A DNA stretch of 64,000 nucleotides, taken from positions 620,001-684,000 of the forward strand of contig NZ_CP126625.1 of NCBI RefSeq assembly GCF_030219325.1. Reading direction: 5' to 3'. The stretch comes from Geothrix sp. Lineage in GTDB: Bacteria > Acidobacteriota > Holophagae > Holophagales > Holophagaceae. Below the pieces are notes generated by a model, which saw only the letters and a program-made list of their open reading frames with translations, made no database searches and had not been told where the DNA came from. Both the position numbers and the translations under genes were made by a program. Of this stretch, positions 22,886-32,265 are shown piece after piece (the first letter of the stretch is position 1; each line of letters starts with the position of its first letter).

Positions 22886-23449
22886 ATGGGCGTCGTCGTC
22901 AAGAAAGCCGAACTGAGCTGGCTGGACCGCACCTACGTCTGGCCGGTGATGAAGGGCATGGCCATCACCTTCGAGCACTTCATCAAGCAGCTCCTCACTC
23001 CGACCTCGAAGCGCTACACCATCCAGTACCCGGAGATGAAGAAGGAGATGCCCGATGGCTACCGCGGTCTCCACGAGCTCAAGCGGTTCGAGGATGGTGC
23101 CATCAAGTGCGTCGCCTGCTTCATGTGCCAGGAGGCCTGCCCGGCCCGCTGCATCAGCATCGAGGCCGAGGAGTTCAGCGACCTGAACATCACCCAGGGC
23201 TTCGAGGAGAAGCGGCCGGCCCAGTTCAAGATCGACATGCTGCGCTGCATCTACTGCGGCATGTGCGAGGAGGCCTGCCCCAAGGACGCCATCTGGTTGC
23301 GCAAGGACTACGAGGTGGCCGCCTACGACCGCCTGTCCATGCAGTACGGCAAGTGGGACCTGATGAACACCTACTCTGAGACCGACGGGAAGGCCCGCAT
23401 CACCGAGGATCCCACCCCCACCGTGCCCCGCCGCACGATCGTGATGTAG
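22886..23449 (+). CDS. nuoI: NADH-quinone oxidoreductase subunit I (2x 4Fe-4S)
   Basis: A 187-residue peripheral-arm ferredoxin subunit that passes electrons towards the quinone. Two cluster motifs are clear: CVACFMCQEACP near 73-84 and CIYCGMCEEACP near 118-129, each with the fourth cysteine followed by proline. The N-terminal helix (WPVMKGMAITFEHF) lies on the membrane. It starts 11 bp after nuoH and ends 8 bp before nuoJ. Confidence 0.95.
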   Translation: MGVVVKKAELSWLDRTYVWPVMKGMAITFEHFIKQLLTPTSKRYTIQYPEMKKEMPDGYRGLHELKRFEDGAIKCVACFMCQEACPARCISIEAEEFSDLNITQGFEEKRPAQFKIDMLRCIYCGMCEEACPKDAIWLRKDYEVAAYDRLSMQYGKWDLMNTYSETDGKARITEDPTPTVPRRTIVM

Positions 23450-23457
23450 GAGCGGCC

Positions 23458-23952
23458 ATGTTCATCACCTTCGCCCTCATCACGCTCCTCAGCGCCCTCG
23501 GGATGCTGCTCCAGAAGAACGTCATCGTGGCGGGCCTGTTCATGGTGGCCACCTTCTTCGGCGTGGCCGGCCTCTTCGTGCTGCTGGCCAATCCCGTGGC
23601 TGCCGCCCTCCAGATCATCGTCTACACGGGCGCCATCATGGTGCTGGTGCTCTTCGTGATCATGATGCTGAACAGCCACGAGGAGGAGAAGGCGCAGTCC
23701 TCCCGGCCCGTGCAGACCTGGGTCTCGATCGCGCTGGTCGCCGCCCTGGCTTTCGGTGCCGTGAAGCTGGTGCTGGCCTCGCCCGGCCTGAAGGCCCTGG
23801 CCCAGAGCGGCGCCGTCGTGCCCGAGGCCATGACGCTACAGAAGGTGGGGATGACCCTCTTCGCGGACCACCTGCTGGGCTTCGAAGTGGCGGGCCTGCT
23901 GCTGCTGGCCGCCATGATCGGCGCGGTCGCCTTGACTAAGAGGAACCTGTGA
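23458..23952 (+). CDS. nuoJ: NADH-quinone oxidoreductase subunit J
   Basis: A 164-residue membrane subunit with five hydrophobic helices, matching the NuoJ family. The conserved third helix (ALQIIVYTGAIMVLVLFVIM) contains the pi-bulge tyrosine region involved in proton-pump coupling. TAGGAG precedes the ATG. The stop overlaps the nuoK start by one base (TGATG). Confidence 0.94.
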   Translation: MFITFALITLLSALGMLLQKNVIVAGLFMVATFFGVAGLFVLLANPVAAALQIIVYTGAIMVLVLFVIMMLNSHEEEKAQSSRPVQTWVSIALVAALAFGAVKLVLASPGLKALAQSGAVVPEAMTLQKVGMTLFADHLLGFEVAGLLLLAAMIGAVALTKRNL

Positions 23953-24281
23953 TGAGCGGCATGGACGCGATCCTCCAAGGCGGCCTCCAGGGGTACCTGG
24001 TGGTGGCCCTCCTCCTCTTCGCCATCGGCCTGGCGGCGGTGCTGCTCCGCCGCACCCTGCTCATGCAGTTCATGGGCGTGGAGCTCATGCTCAACGCAGC
24101 CAACGTCGCCCTGCTGGCCTTCGCCCGCTTCCGTGGGGGGGACAGCCAGGCCATGGTGTTCTACCTCTTCATCATCGCCGTGGCCGCCTGCGAAGCGGCG
24201 GTCGGCCTGGCGCTGGTCATCGGCCTCTACCGTCACCGGGACACCACCGACTCGGACCGGGCCGCCAGCCTGAAGCAGTGA
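23952..24281 (+). CDS. nuoK: NADH-quinone oxidoreductase subunit K
   Basis: A 109-residue three-helix membrane subunit. Conserved glutamates appear in MQFMGVELMLNAANVALL and in AACEAAVGLALV; both lie on the proton path. I use the ATG at 23952, which overlaps the nuoJ stop. A GTG three bases earlier is in the same frame and less likely. Confidence 0.94.
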   Translation: MSGMDAILQGGLQGYLVVALLLFAIGLAAVLLRRTLLMQFMGVELMLNAANVALLAFARFRGGDSQAMVFYLFIIAVAACEAAVGLALVIGLYRHRDTTDSDRAASLKQ

Positions 24282-24288
24282 GGATGCG

Positions 24289-26193
24289 ATGAACAAGTAC
24301 TACTGGCTCATTCCGATCCTCCCCCTGCTGGGCTCGGCCTTCAACGGCCTGCTGGGCAAGCGCGCCGGCAAGGGCGTCGTCACCATCGTCGGCCTCGGCG
24401 TGGTCCTGGGCTCCCTGCTCCTGGCCGCCTCGGCCTTCTTCGCCATGAAGGGCATGCCCGATCACCGCCTGGTGCTGAACTACGGCGAATGGATGGCCAC
24501 CGGTTCCCTGAGCGTCCCCTTCGGCCTGGCCATCGACCCCCTCAGCGGCACCATGATGCTGGTCATCACGGGCATCGGCTTCCTCATCCACCTCTACTCC
24601 GTGGGCTACATGCACGAGGACGAGGGCTACTACCGGTTCTTCTGCTACCTGAACCTCTTCGTGTTCTTCATGCTCACGCTGGTGCTGGGCTCCAGCCTGG
24701 TGCTGATGTTCGTGGGCTGGGAGGGGGTGGGCCTCTGCTCCTACCTGCTCATCGGCTACTTCTACGAGACGGACTTCGCGCCGGACGCGGGTCTCAAGGC
24801 CTTCCTCACCAACCGCGTGGGCGACCTGGGCGTGTCCATCGGCATGCTGGTCCTCTTCGCCGCCTTCGGCACCCTGACCGTGTCCGACATCCTCACCCAG
24901 GCGGGCCACCTGGCCCCTGAGGTGGGCTTCGGCGTCCTCACTTTCGCCACCCTCATGCTGTTCTTCGGCGCCACGGGCAAGAGCGCCCAGCTGCCGCTCT
25001 ACCTCTGGCTGCCGGATGCCATGGCGGGCCCCACCCCCGTCAGCGCCCTCATCCACGCGGCCACCATGGTCACCAGCGGCATCTACATGATCTGCCGCCT
25101 GGCACCCGTGTTCTCGCTCGCTCCCATCACCATGGACGTGGTGGCCTGGGTGGGCGGCGCCACGGCCCTCTTTGCCGCCACCATCGGCCTGGTGCAGCGT
25201 GACATCAAGAAGGTGCTGGCCTATTCCACGGTCTCCCAGCTGGGCTACATGTTCCTGGGCCTGGGCGCCTCGGGCTTCGCCGCAGGCTTCTTCCACGTCT
25301 TCACCCACGCCTGGTTCAAGGCTCTCCTCTTCCTCGGCGCCGGCAGCGTGATCCACGCCATGCACCACGAGCAGGACCTCTTCAAGATGGGTGGCCTCAA
25401 GACCAAGACGAAGATCACCTTCATCACGATGTTCGCCGGCACCATCGCCATCATGGGCTTCCCCGGCACCTCGGGCTTCTTCAGCAAGGACGAGATCCTC
25501 TACCTGGCCTTCCTGAAGTCCCCGGCCCTCTGGGTGATCGGCGTCATCGGCGCCTGCTGCACAAGCTTCTACATGTGGCGCCTGATGGCCCTCACCTTCT
25601 GGGGCGAGCCGCGCGACCACCACGCCTACGACCATGCCCATGAGAGCCCCCTGACCATGACCCTGCCCCTGATGGTGCTGGCCCTGGGCTCCCTGTTCTG
25701 GGGCTTCTGGGGCGTGCCCGAAGCCTTCGGCGGCCACTTCGCCGTGGGCGAGTGGCTGAAGCCGGCCCTCACCTATGGCCAGACCCATGCGGCCCACGGC
25801 CATCATGAGGGCCCGGCGGTGCTGCTCGCGATCATCTCCACCGGCCTGGGCCTGGGCTTCGGCTTCCTCGGCTGGTCGAAGTACAAGAACGGGCCCGCCG
25901 GCGAGCTGGCCTTCGCGGCGAAGTTCCCCTTCGTGCACAACCTGCTGCTGAACAAGTACTACGTGGACGAGGGCGTGGAGCTCTACCTGCTGCGGCCCAC
26001 CCGCTGGTTCGGCAACCTGCTCTGGAAGCTCTTCGACGTGATCCTCATCGACGGCGTGGGCGTGAACCTGCCGGGCGCGCTGACGCGGGTCTTCGGCGAC
26101 TTCACCGCCCTCCTGCAGACCGGCCGGGTGCGCAACTACGCGCTCAGCATGGCGCTGGGGACCGCGGTCCTCCTCTATGTCTTCCTGAAGTAG
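24289..26193 (+). CDS. nuoL: NADH-quinone oxidoreductase subunit L
   Basis: A 634-residue antiporter-like proton-pumping subunit at the far end of the membrane arm. It shows the core signature MFVGWEGVGLCSYLLIG near 145, the TGKSAQLPLYLWLPDAM helix near 230, the broken-helix lysine region and the long C-terminal lateral helix. A His-rich loop (HAAHGHHEG) near 505 lies before that helix. Length is normal. GAGGA precedes the ATG. Confidence 0.95.
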   Translation: MNKYYWLIPILPLLGSAFNGLLGKRAGKGVVTIVGLGVVLGSLLLAASAFFAMKGMPDHRLVLNYGEWMATGSLSVPFGLAIDPLSGTMMLVITGIGFLIHLYSVGYMHEDEGYYRFFCYLNLFVFFMLTLVLGSSLVLMFVGWEGVGLCSYLLIGYFYETDFAPDAGLKAFLTNRVGDLGVSIGMLVLFAAFGTLTVSDILTQAGHLAPEVGFGVLTFATLMLFFGATGKSAQLPLYLWLPDAMAGPTPVSALIHAATMVTSGIYMICRLAPVFSLAPITMDVVAWVGGATALFAATIGLVQRDIKKVLAYSTVSQLGYMFLGLGASGFAAGFFHVFTHAWFKALLFLGAGSVIHAMHHEQDLFKMGGLKTKTKITFITMFAGTIAIMGFPGTSGFFSKDEILYLAFLKSPALWVIGVIGACCTSFYMWRLMALTFWGEPRDHHAYDHAHESPLTMTLPLMVLALGSLFWGFWGVPEAFGGHFAVGEWLKPALTYGQTHAAHGHHEGPAVLLAIISTGLGLGFGFLGWSKYKNGPAGELAFAAKFPFVHNLLLNKYYVDEGVELYLLRPTRWFGNLLWKLFDVILIDGVGVNLPGALTRVFGDFTALLQTGRVRNYALSMALGTAVLLYVFLK

Positions 26194-26201
26194 GTGGGGC
26201 G

Positions 26202-27809
26202 ATGACCTGGCTGACCTCCCATCCCCTCTCCTTCCTGGTCTTCGCCCCGGCGCTGCTCGGCTTCGTGATCCTGGCGCTGCCCCACGCCCTGGGCCGCCTC
26301 TCCCGGATGCTCGGCTTCATGGGCGCCCTGGCCTTCTTCGCCCTCAGCCTGGCCTGGCTCCTGGGCCACGGCGGGGTGATGGTGACCGAGCGCGCCCCCT
26401 GGTTCACCCTGGTGGGCCTGCCGGTGGACTACGCCCTCACCGTGGACGGCCTGAACCTCTGGCTGGTGATCCTCACCACCTTCCTGGTGCCCCTCACCAT
26501 GCTGGGCACCTGGAACAGCCTCAAGGACCGCATCGGCACCTTCGCGGCCCTGTTCCTCATGCTGGAGACCGGCATGCTGGGCGCCCTCATGGCCCAGGAC
26601 CTGTTCTTCTTCTACCTGTTCTGGGAAGCCATGCTCATCCCGATGTACTTCATGATCGGGGTCTGGGGCGGCGACGAGTGCCGCTACGCCGCCAACAAGT
26701 TCTTCCTCTACACCCTGGGCGGCTCCCTGCTCTGGCTGGTGGCGCTGCTCTACCTGGCCAACAAGGCCGGCGGCTTCAACCCCACCCTCATGGGCCAGGC
26801 GGCCTCGCTGCTGCCCTTCAGCGTCCAGTGCTGGCTCTTCATCGCCTTCGCCGTGGCCTTCGCCATCAAGGTGCCACTCTTCCCGCTGCACACCTGGCTG
26901 CCGGACGCCCACGTACAGGCCCCCACGGCCGGTTCGGTCATCCTGGCCGGCGTGCTGCTGAAGCTGGGCGGATATGGCTTCATCCGCTTCGCCATCCCCA
27001 TGTTCCCCCAGGCGGCCATGCACTACGCCAAGCCCCTGGCCCTGCTCAGCGTGATTGCCATCGTCTACGGCGCGCTGGTGGCCATGGTGCAGCGCGACAT
27101 CAAGAAGCTGGTGGCCTACTCCTCCGTGAGCCACATGGGCTTCGTGATGCTGGGCCTGGCCTCGTTCACCGTGATCGGCACCCAGGGCGCCATGCTGCAG
27201 ATGCTCAACCACGGCATCAGCACCGGCGCGCTCTTCCTCCTGGTGGGCATGCTCTACGACCGGGCCCACACCCGCATGATCGCCGACTTCGGCGGGGTGG
27301 TGACGAAGATGCCCGTGTTCACCACGTTCTTCCTCATCGTCACCCTCAGCTCCATCGGCCTGCCCCTCACCAACGGGTTCGTGGGCGAGTTCTGGATCCT
27401 CAACGGCACCTTCCTCTCCGGCTTCAGCTGGGGCCGCCTCTACGCCTGCCTGGCCACTTCCGGCGTGCTGCTGGGCGCGGTGTACATGCTCTGGATGTTC
27501 AAGCGGGTCTTCTGGGGTCCCGAGAACAAGGATGAGGACAGCGGCACCCACCACCTCCACAGCGACCTGAATGCCCGTGAGATCGCCGTCCTGCTGCCGC
27601 TGGTGGCGCTCATCGTCTGGATGGGGGTGCATCCCAAGACCTTCGTGGCCGCCAGCGAGGCGCCCGTCACGGCCCTGCTGAAGGACGCCGGGGCCCCGGA
27701 GCTCCGTACCTTCGTGTTGAAGCCGGCGGTGCATGAAGCCCCCGCCGCTCACGCCCCGGAGGTCCACGAGGGCACCCCCGGACCCGCCGCCCATGAGGTG
27801 CACCGATGA
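26202..27809 (+). CDS. nuoM: NADH-quinone oxidoreductase subunit M
   Basis: A 535-residue antiporter-like subunit with about 14 helices, including FFYLFWEAMLIPMYFMIG with the essential glutamate, KVPLFPLHTWLPDAH and KLVAYSSVSHMGFVMLG. The C-terminal tail (about 500-535) is unusual: Ala-, Pro- and His-rich, soluble and outside the conserved core. The stop overlaps nuoN by 4 bp. Confidence 0.95.
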   Translation: MTWLTSHPLSFLVFAPALLGFVILALPHALGRLSRMLGFMGALAFFALSLAWLLGHGGVMVTERAPWFTLVGLPVDYALTVDGLNLWLVILTTFLVPLTMLGTWNSLKDRIGTFAALFLMLETGMLGALMAQDLFFFYLFWEAMLIPMYFMIGVWGGDECRYAANKFFLYTLGGSLLWLVALLYLANKAGGFNPTLMGQAASLLPFSVQCWLFIAFAVAFAIKVPLFPLHTWLPDAHVQAPTAGSVILAGVLLKLGGYGFIRFAIPMFPQAAMHYAKPLALLSVIAIVYGALVAMVQRDIKKLVAYSSVSHMGFVMLGLASFTVIGTQGAMLQMLNHGISTGALFLLVGMLYDRAHTRMIADFGGVVTKMPVFTTFFLIVTLSSIGLPLTNGFVGEFWILNGTFLSGFSWGRLYACLATSGVLLGAVYMLWMFKRVFWGPENKDEDSGTHHLHSDLNAREIAVLLPLVALIVWMGVHPKTFVAASEAPVTALLKDAGAPELRTFVLKPAVHEAPAAHAPEVHEGTPGPAAHEVHR

Positions 27810-29305
27810 ACCTCACTCCCAGCCAGTGGGCGGCCCTGCTGCCGCTGATCATCCCGGCCCTGGGCGCCTGTGCCGTTCCCCTCATGGCCCTCGACCGCGA
27901 CCAGGCCACCGCGAAGTGGATCCGGGCGGCCATGTACGGCACGGCCCTGCTCGCCGTGGGCGCCAGCTTCTGGTACCTGACCAACCTGTGGCAGACCGGC
28001 TCCCAGCCGAGCTTCTACCAGCTGCGCATGGACCGGCTGGCCCAGTTCACCGGCATCTTCGTGCTGGTGGCCGCGGCCCTCACCATCCTCCAGAGCTGGG
28101 ACCACTTCCACCAGGAAGGGTGGGTGAAAGGCGAAACCCTCTCCCTGCTCCTCTTCTCCGTGACGGGCATGCTGCTCTTCGCCGCCACCTCGCATTTCGT
28201 GGCCCTGTTCCTGGGGCTTGAGCTCTTTAGCATCCCCCTCTACGCCATGGTGGGCACGGTGCGCGCGCGCACCGAGAGCTCCGAAGGCGGCATGAAGTAT
28301 TTCCTCACCGGCGCCGTGGCCTCCAGCTGCTTCCTCATGGGCGGCGTGCTGATCTACGGGCTGAGCGGCACGCTGGATCTGACGGCCGCGGCGATCACGC
28401 TCAAGGCCCAGGGGCTGGCCCTGGATCCCCTGGTGCTGGCCGGGGCGGCCCTCATGCTCATGGGCTTCCTCTTCAAGGTGTCGGCCGTCCCCTTCCACCA
28501 GTGGACGCCGGACGCCTATGAGGCTTCGCCCCATCCCATCGCGGGCTTCATGTCCGTGGCCACCAAGGGCGTGGCCCTCATCGCCCTGTTGCGCATCTTC
28601 CCAGGCAGCCTGGCGCCCCTGGGCGCCGTGGGCGTGAAGATGCAGGCCGTGGTGGCCGCGGTGGCCATGGCGACCCTGGTGCTCGGAAACCTCACGGCCC
28701 TGGTGCAGACCAACGTGAAGCGCATGCTGGCCTACTCCAGCATCAGCCATGCCGGCTACCTGCTCCTGGGCCTGGTGGCGGGCACCCCCGCTGCCTACAG
28801 TGGCATGCTGTTCTACCTGGTCATCTACCTGGCCATGAACATGGGCGCCTTCGGGCTGCTGACGGCCTTCGGGCTGGTCGGCGAGCAGACCACCTTCGAT
28901 GACCTCCGCGGCCTGGGCTGGAAGCGGCCGGCCATGGGCGTCGCCGCGGCCATCTTCATGCTCAGCCTCGCCGGGATCCCCCCCATGGGCGGCTTCTACG
29001 GCAAGTACATGATCTTCCGCGAGCTGGTGGGCACCGGCCACGTCGGGATGGCCATCCTCGGCGTACTGGCCAGCCTCGTGTCGGCCTTCTACTACCTGCG
29101 GGTCCTGGTGGCCCTCTTCCTCCAGGCGCCCAGTGCCGAGGCCGAGCGGCTGGCCTCGGATCGGCCGGCCGTGCATGCCCCCCTGGCCGGCGCCACGGTG
29201 CTGGTCTGTGCCGCCATCGTCCTGGCCGGCGGCTTCCTACAGGCCTTCCTGGCGGACGGGTTCGCCCGGCGGGCCCTGGTGGATGGTCTCGGCCTCATCC
29301 GCTGA
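27806..29305 (+). CDS. nuoN: NADH-quinone oxidoreductase subunit N
   Basis: A 499-residue antiporter-like subunit, last in the cluster. Typical parts are LFLGLELFSIPLYAMVG with the conserved glutamate near 140, FKVSAVPFHQWTPDAYE near 230 and KRMLAYSSISHAGYLLLG near 305. Fourteen helices fit the pattern. The ATG lies inside the nuoM stop (ATGA). No further nuo gene follows; the next gene, a MacA-like adaptor, is 151 bp away. Confidence 0.95.
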   Translation: MNLTPSQWAALLPLIIPALGACAVPLMALDRDQATAKWIRAAMYGTALLAVGASFWYLTNLWQTGSQPSFYQLRMDRLAQFTGIFVLVAAALTILQSWDHFHQEGWVKGETLSLLLFSVTGMLLFAATSHFVALFLGLELFSIPLYAMVGTVRARTESSEGGMKYFLTGAVASSCFLMGGVLIYGLSGTLDLTAAAITLKAQGLALDPLVLAGAALMLMGFLFKVSAVPFHQWTPDAYEASPHPIAGFMSVATKGVALIALLRIFPGSLAPLGAVGVKMQAVVAAVAMATLVLGNLTALVQTNVKRMLAYSSISHAGYLLLGLVAGTPAAYSGMLFYLVIYLAMNMGAFGLLTAFGLVGEQTTFDDLRGLGWKRPAMGVAAAIFMLSLAGIPPMGGFYGKYMIFRELVGTGHVGMAILGVLASLVSAFYYLRVLVALFLQAPSAEAERLASDRPAVHAPLAGATVLVCAAIVLAGGFLQAFLADGFARRALVDGLGLIR

Positions 29306-29456
29306 ACCCTGCAAATCGATCCCCAAATAGCGCCGTTCGACCCCCGGATGAGGTCATTCGGCTTCAACCGGGAACGCGGGCTGGCGATCCATGCATCGTT
29401 ATGCGAAGGTTAAGTTTGGGCTTGTCCCGGCCCCTTGATATGCGGAGCGCGGCGTC

Positions 29457-31031
29457 ATGAAGCGGAACACCTGGATCGGTCTTGGCATTGGCATCGCGGT
29501 GGTGGCAGGGGGCACCGCCTATGTCCTGACCCGGCCCAAGGACGAGATCAAGTGGCGCTCGGGCAAGGTCGAACGGGGCAACATCACCCAGCGCATCAAT
29601 GCCACGGGGGCGGTGAGTCCGGTGGTGCAGGTGGCCGTGGGCACCCAGGTGTCCGGCGTGATCTCAGCCCTCTACGTGGACTACAACAGCATCGTGAAGA
29701 AGGGGCAGCTCATCGCCCAGATCGACCCCACCATCTGGGAGACCCAGCTGGCCGACGCCAAGGCGGGCCTGGAGCGGGCCAAGACCAACATGGACGATGC
29801 GCGGCGCCAGTACGAGCGGGCCAAGCGCCTCGCCGCCGATAAGCTGCTGGCCGACCAGGACCTGGAAGCCAAGCAGGTGGCCTACCAGACCGCCGTGACC
29901 AGCATGGAGAATGCCAAGGCCTCCATGGACCGCGCCAAGGCCAACCTGGACTACTGCAACATCACCGCCCCGGTGGATGGCGTGGTCATCTCCCGTCTGG
30001 CCGACGTGGGCCAGACCGTGGCCGCCAGCTTCAGCACGCCAAACCTCTTCCAGATCGCCCAGGACCTCTCGGCGATGAAGGTCCAGGTGAACATCGGGGA
30101 ATCCGACATCGACGAGATCAAGGTGGGGCAGCGGGCCATGTTCACCGTGGACAGCCTTCCGGACAAGCAGTTCACGGCCTCGGTGAGCCTGGTCCGCCAG
30201 GAGCCCATCACCACCCAGAACGTCGTGAACTACGTCGTGGAGATGATCGTTCCCAACGAGCCCCTGCCGGGCTCCGAGGAGGACGGCAAGGCCCCGGCCA
30301 CCCGTGAAGCCGGGAAGGGCGGAGGTGGCGAGGCCGGAGGGCATTCCCGGGGGGCGGGGAAGGCCGGAGGCCAGGAGGGGGCACCGGACCCCGAGAAGGC
30401 CTGGGAGCGCATGAAGGACCGCCTGCCGGCCGGCACCACCAAACAGGAATTCTTCAAGCGTTTCAAGGAACGCCAGGCTGCTGGCGCGCTCAAGGCGATG
30501 CCGGCCGTCTCCGCGGCTCCGAATGGGGATCCCAGGGCCCTGGCCCGCATTCCGGGCGGCGCCAGCCAGCTGGGAGGACCGAAGTTCACGGGCAACCTGG
30601 CCCTGCGTTCCGGCATGACGGCCAACGTCACCATCAGCACCAACCAGCGCCGCGACGTGCTGCGCGTGCCCAATGCCGCCCTGCGCTTCAACCCGGCCGC
30701 CTTCCTCAAGGATGACAAGAAGGCCGACGGCCCCCGCCTGGGCCAGCCCGCAGTCATGGGTGGTGGCCCGCCGCGGCCCGCAGGCGCCCAGACCGGCACG
30801 GGCAGCAAGGGAGGCATGGTGGCCCGGCGGGAGGATCGCGTCTGGGTGCTCGAGAACGGCAAACCCAAGGCCATCGTGGTGAAGGCGGGCATTTCCGATG
30901 GGCAGTTCACCGAGGTGTCGGGCGAAGGCCTCACGGAGGGCATGCAGGTCCTCATGGGGGTCGACACCGCGAAACAGGCCAGCGGCTCTCCGGCGCCCCT
31001 GGGCGGCGCGCCCGGCGGCGGACGGCGCTAG
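29457..31031 (+). CDS. MacA/HlyD-family periplasmic adaptor
   Basis: A 524-residue adaptor subunit of a tripartite exporter. An N-terminal membrane anchor (WIGLGIGIAVVAGGTAYVL) is followed by a lipoyl/barrel-sandwich half, a coiled-coil hairpin (about 100-165, DAKAGLERAKTNMDDARRQ), then beta-barrel and membrane-proximal domains. A low-complexity Gly/Pro/Lys-rich insert of about 115 residues (about 270-385) interrupts the barrel region, and a second Gly/Pro-rich stretch lies near 415-460. The length is well above the usual 370-400. Upstream of a MacB-like permease by 13 bp, so both act together. Confidence 0.87.
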   Translation: MKRNTWIGLGIGIAVVAGGTAYVLTRPKDEIKWRSGKVERGNITQRINATGAVSPVVQVAVGTQVSGVISALYVDYNSIVKKGQLIAQIDPTIWETQLADAKAGLERAKTNMDDARRQYERAKRLAADKLLADQDLEAKQVAYQTAVTSMENAKASMDRAKANLDYCNITAPVDGVVISRLADVGQTVAASFSTPNLFQIAQDLSAMKVQVNIGESDIDEIKVGQRAMFTVDSLPDKQFTASVSLVRQEPITTQNVVNYVVEMIVPNEPLPGSEEDGKAPATREAGKGGGGEAGGHSRGAGKAGGQEGAPDPEKAWERMKDRLPAGTTKQEFFKRFKERQAAGALKAMPAVSAAPNGDPRALARIPGGASQLGGPKFTGNLALRSGMTANVTISTNQRRDVLRVPNAALRFNPAAFLKDDKKADGPRLGQPAVMGGGPPRPAGAQTGTGSKGGMVARREDRVWVLENGKPKAIVVKAGISDGQFTEVSGEGLTEGMQVLMGVDTAKQASGSPAPLGGAPGGGRR

Positions 31032-31044
31032 CCGGAGGTAGATC

Positions 31045-32262
31045 ATGTCTCCGATGGAGTTCCTGAAGCTGGCCCTGTTCGCCATCACCCGCAACAAGAT
31101 GCGGGCCTTCCTCACCATGCTCGGCATCATCGTGGGCGTGGGCGCGGTCATCGCCATGATCGGCATCGGCGAGGGCTCCAAGCGGGCTTCCATCGCCCTG
31201 ATCCAGAACATGGGCTCCAACATGCTCCAGATCTTCCCCGGCCAGGGCAGCAACCGCTTCGGCCCCTCGGCCATGGGCAGCTCCGACATCCTCCTGGAAA
31301 GCGACGTGCCCCTGATCGAGCAGGAACTGGGCGGAAGCAGCGTGGTGGCGGCCAGCCAGCTGGTCCGGACCACCCGGCCCGTCATCTACCAGAACAGCAA
31401 CTACGTGTCCTCCATCCAGGGTTCCAACCCGAACTTCCTGCAGATCCGGGGCTGGGATGTCGAGAGTGGCCGCTTCTTCACGGACGCCGAGGTTCGCGGC
31501 ATGGCCAAGGTCTGCGTGCTGGGTCAGACCGTGAAGGACAACCTGTTCCCCAATGGCGATGATCCCGTGGGACAGACCGTCCGGATCGGCGCCCTGCCGT
31601 TCGTGGTGGTCGGCGTCCTGGAGAAGAAGGGCGCCGGCATGTTCGGCGACCAGGACGACCTCATCGTGGCGCCGTACACGACCGTGATGCGGAAGATCAT
31701 GGGCCGGGACAAGATCCAGCAGATCATGCTGAGTGCCCAGGAAGGCAAGGCCGAGCTGGCCGAGGCCGAGGTCACGGCCCTGCTCCGGCAGCGGATGAAG
31801 ACGCCGCCCAAGGACGACAACCCCTTCCAGATCCGCAAGCAGGACGACATCGTGCAGATGCAGACCCAGCAGGCCGGCATCCTCACGGCCCTCCTCGCCG
31901 TGGCCGCCAGCATCTCCCTGGTGGTGGGCGGCATCGGCATCTCGAACATCATGCTGGTGAGCGTCACCGAGCGCACCCGCGAGATCGGCGTGCGCCGCGC
32001 CCTCGGGGCCACCCAGCGGAACATCCTCTGGCAGTTCCTGGTGGAGGCCATCGTGCTGTCCATCCTGGGGGGGCTCATCGGCGTGGGCTTCGCCATGAGC
32101 GCCATCGGCATCCTCCAGAAGTTCCAGGTGCCCGCCGTGACCGAGAGCTGGGCCGTGGCCCTGGGCCTCGGCTTCAGCGGCCTCGTGGGCGTGGTGGCGG
32201 GTTTCCTGCCGGCCCTGAAGGCCGCGCGGCTGGATGTGATCGACGCGCTGAGGTACGAATAG
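31045..32262 (+). CDS. MacB-like ABC permease lacking the ATPase domain
   Basis: A 405-residue protein matching only the membrane half of MacB: first helix near 20-40 (MLGIIVGVGAVIAMIGIGEG), a large periplasmic domain (about 45-270), then three helices near 275-300, 325-350 and 365-390, ending KAARLDVIDALRYE. Full MacB is about 650 residues with an N-terminal ATPase. No ATPase gene lies beside it, so the energy must come from a protein encoded elsewhere. Four bp separate it from the MFS gene. Confidence 0.85.
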   Translation: MSPMEFLKLALFAITRNKMRAFLTMLGIIVGVGAVIAMIGIGEGSKRASIALIQNMGSNMLQIFPGQGSNRFGPSAMGSSDILLESDVPLIEQELGGSSVVAASQLVRTTRPVIYQNSNYVSSIQGSNPNFLQIRGWDVESGRFFTDAEVRGMAKVCVLGQTVKDNLFPNGDDPVGQTVRIGALPFVVVGVLEKKGAGMFGDQDDLIVAPYTTVMRKIMGRDKIQQIMLSAQEGKAELAEAEVTALLRQRMKTPPKDDNPFQIRKQDDIVQMQTQQAGILTALLAVAASISLVVGGIGISNIMLVSVTERTREIGVRRALGATQRNILWQFLVEAIVLSILGGLIGVGFAMSAIGILQKFQVPAVTESWAVALGLGFSGLVGVVAGFLPALKAARLDVIDALRYE

Positions 32263-32265
32263 TCC

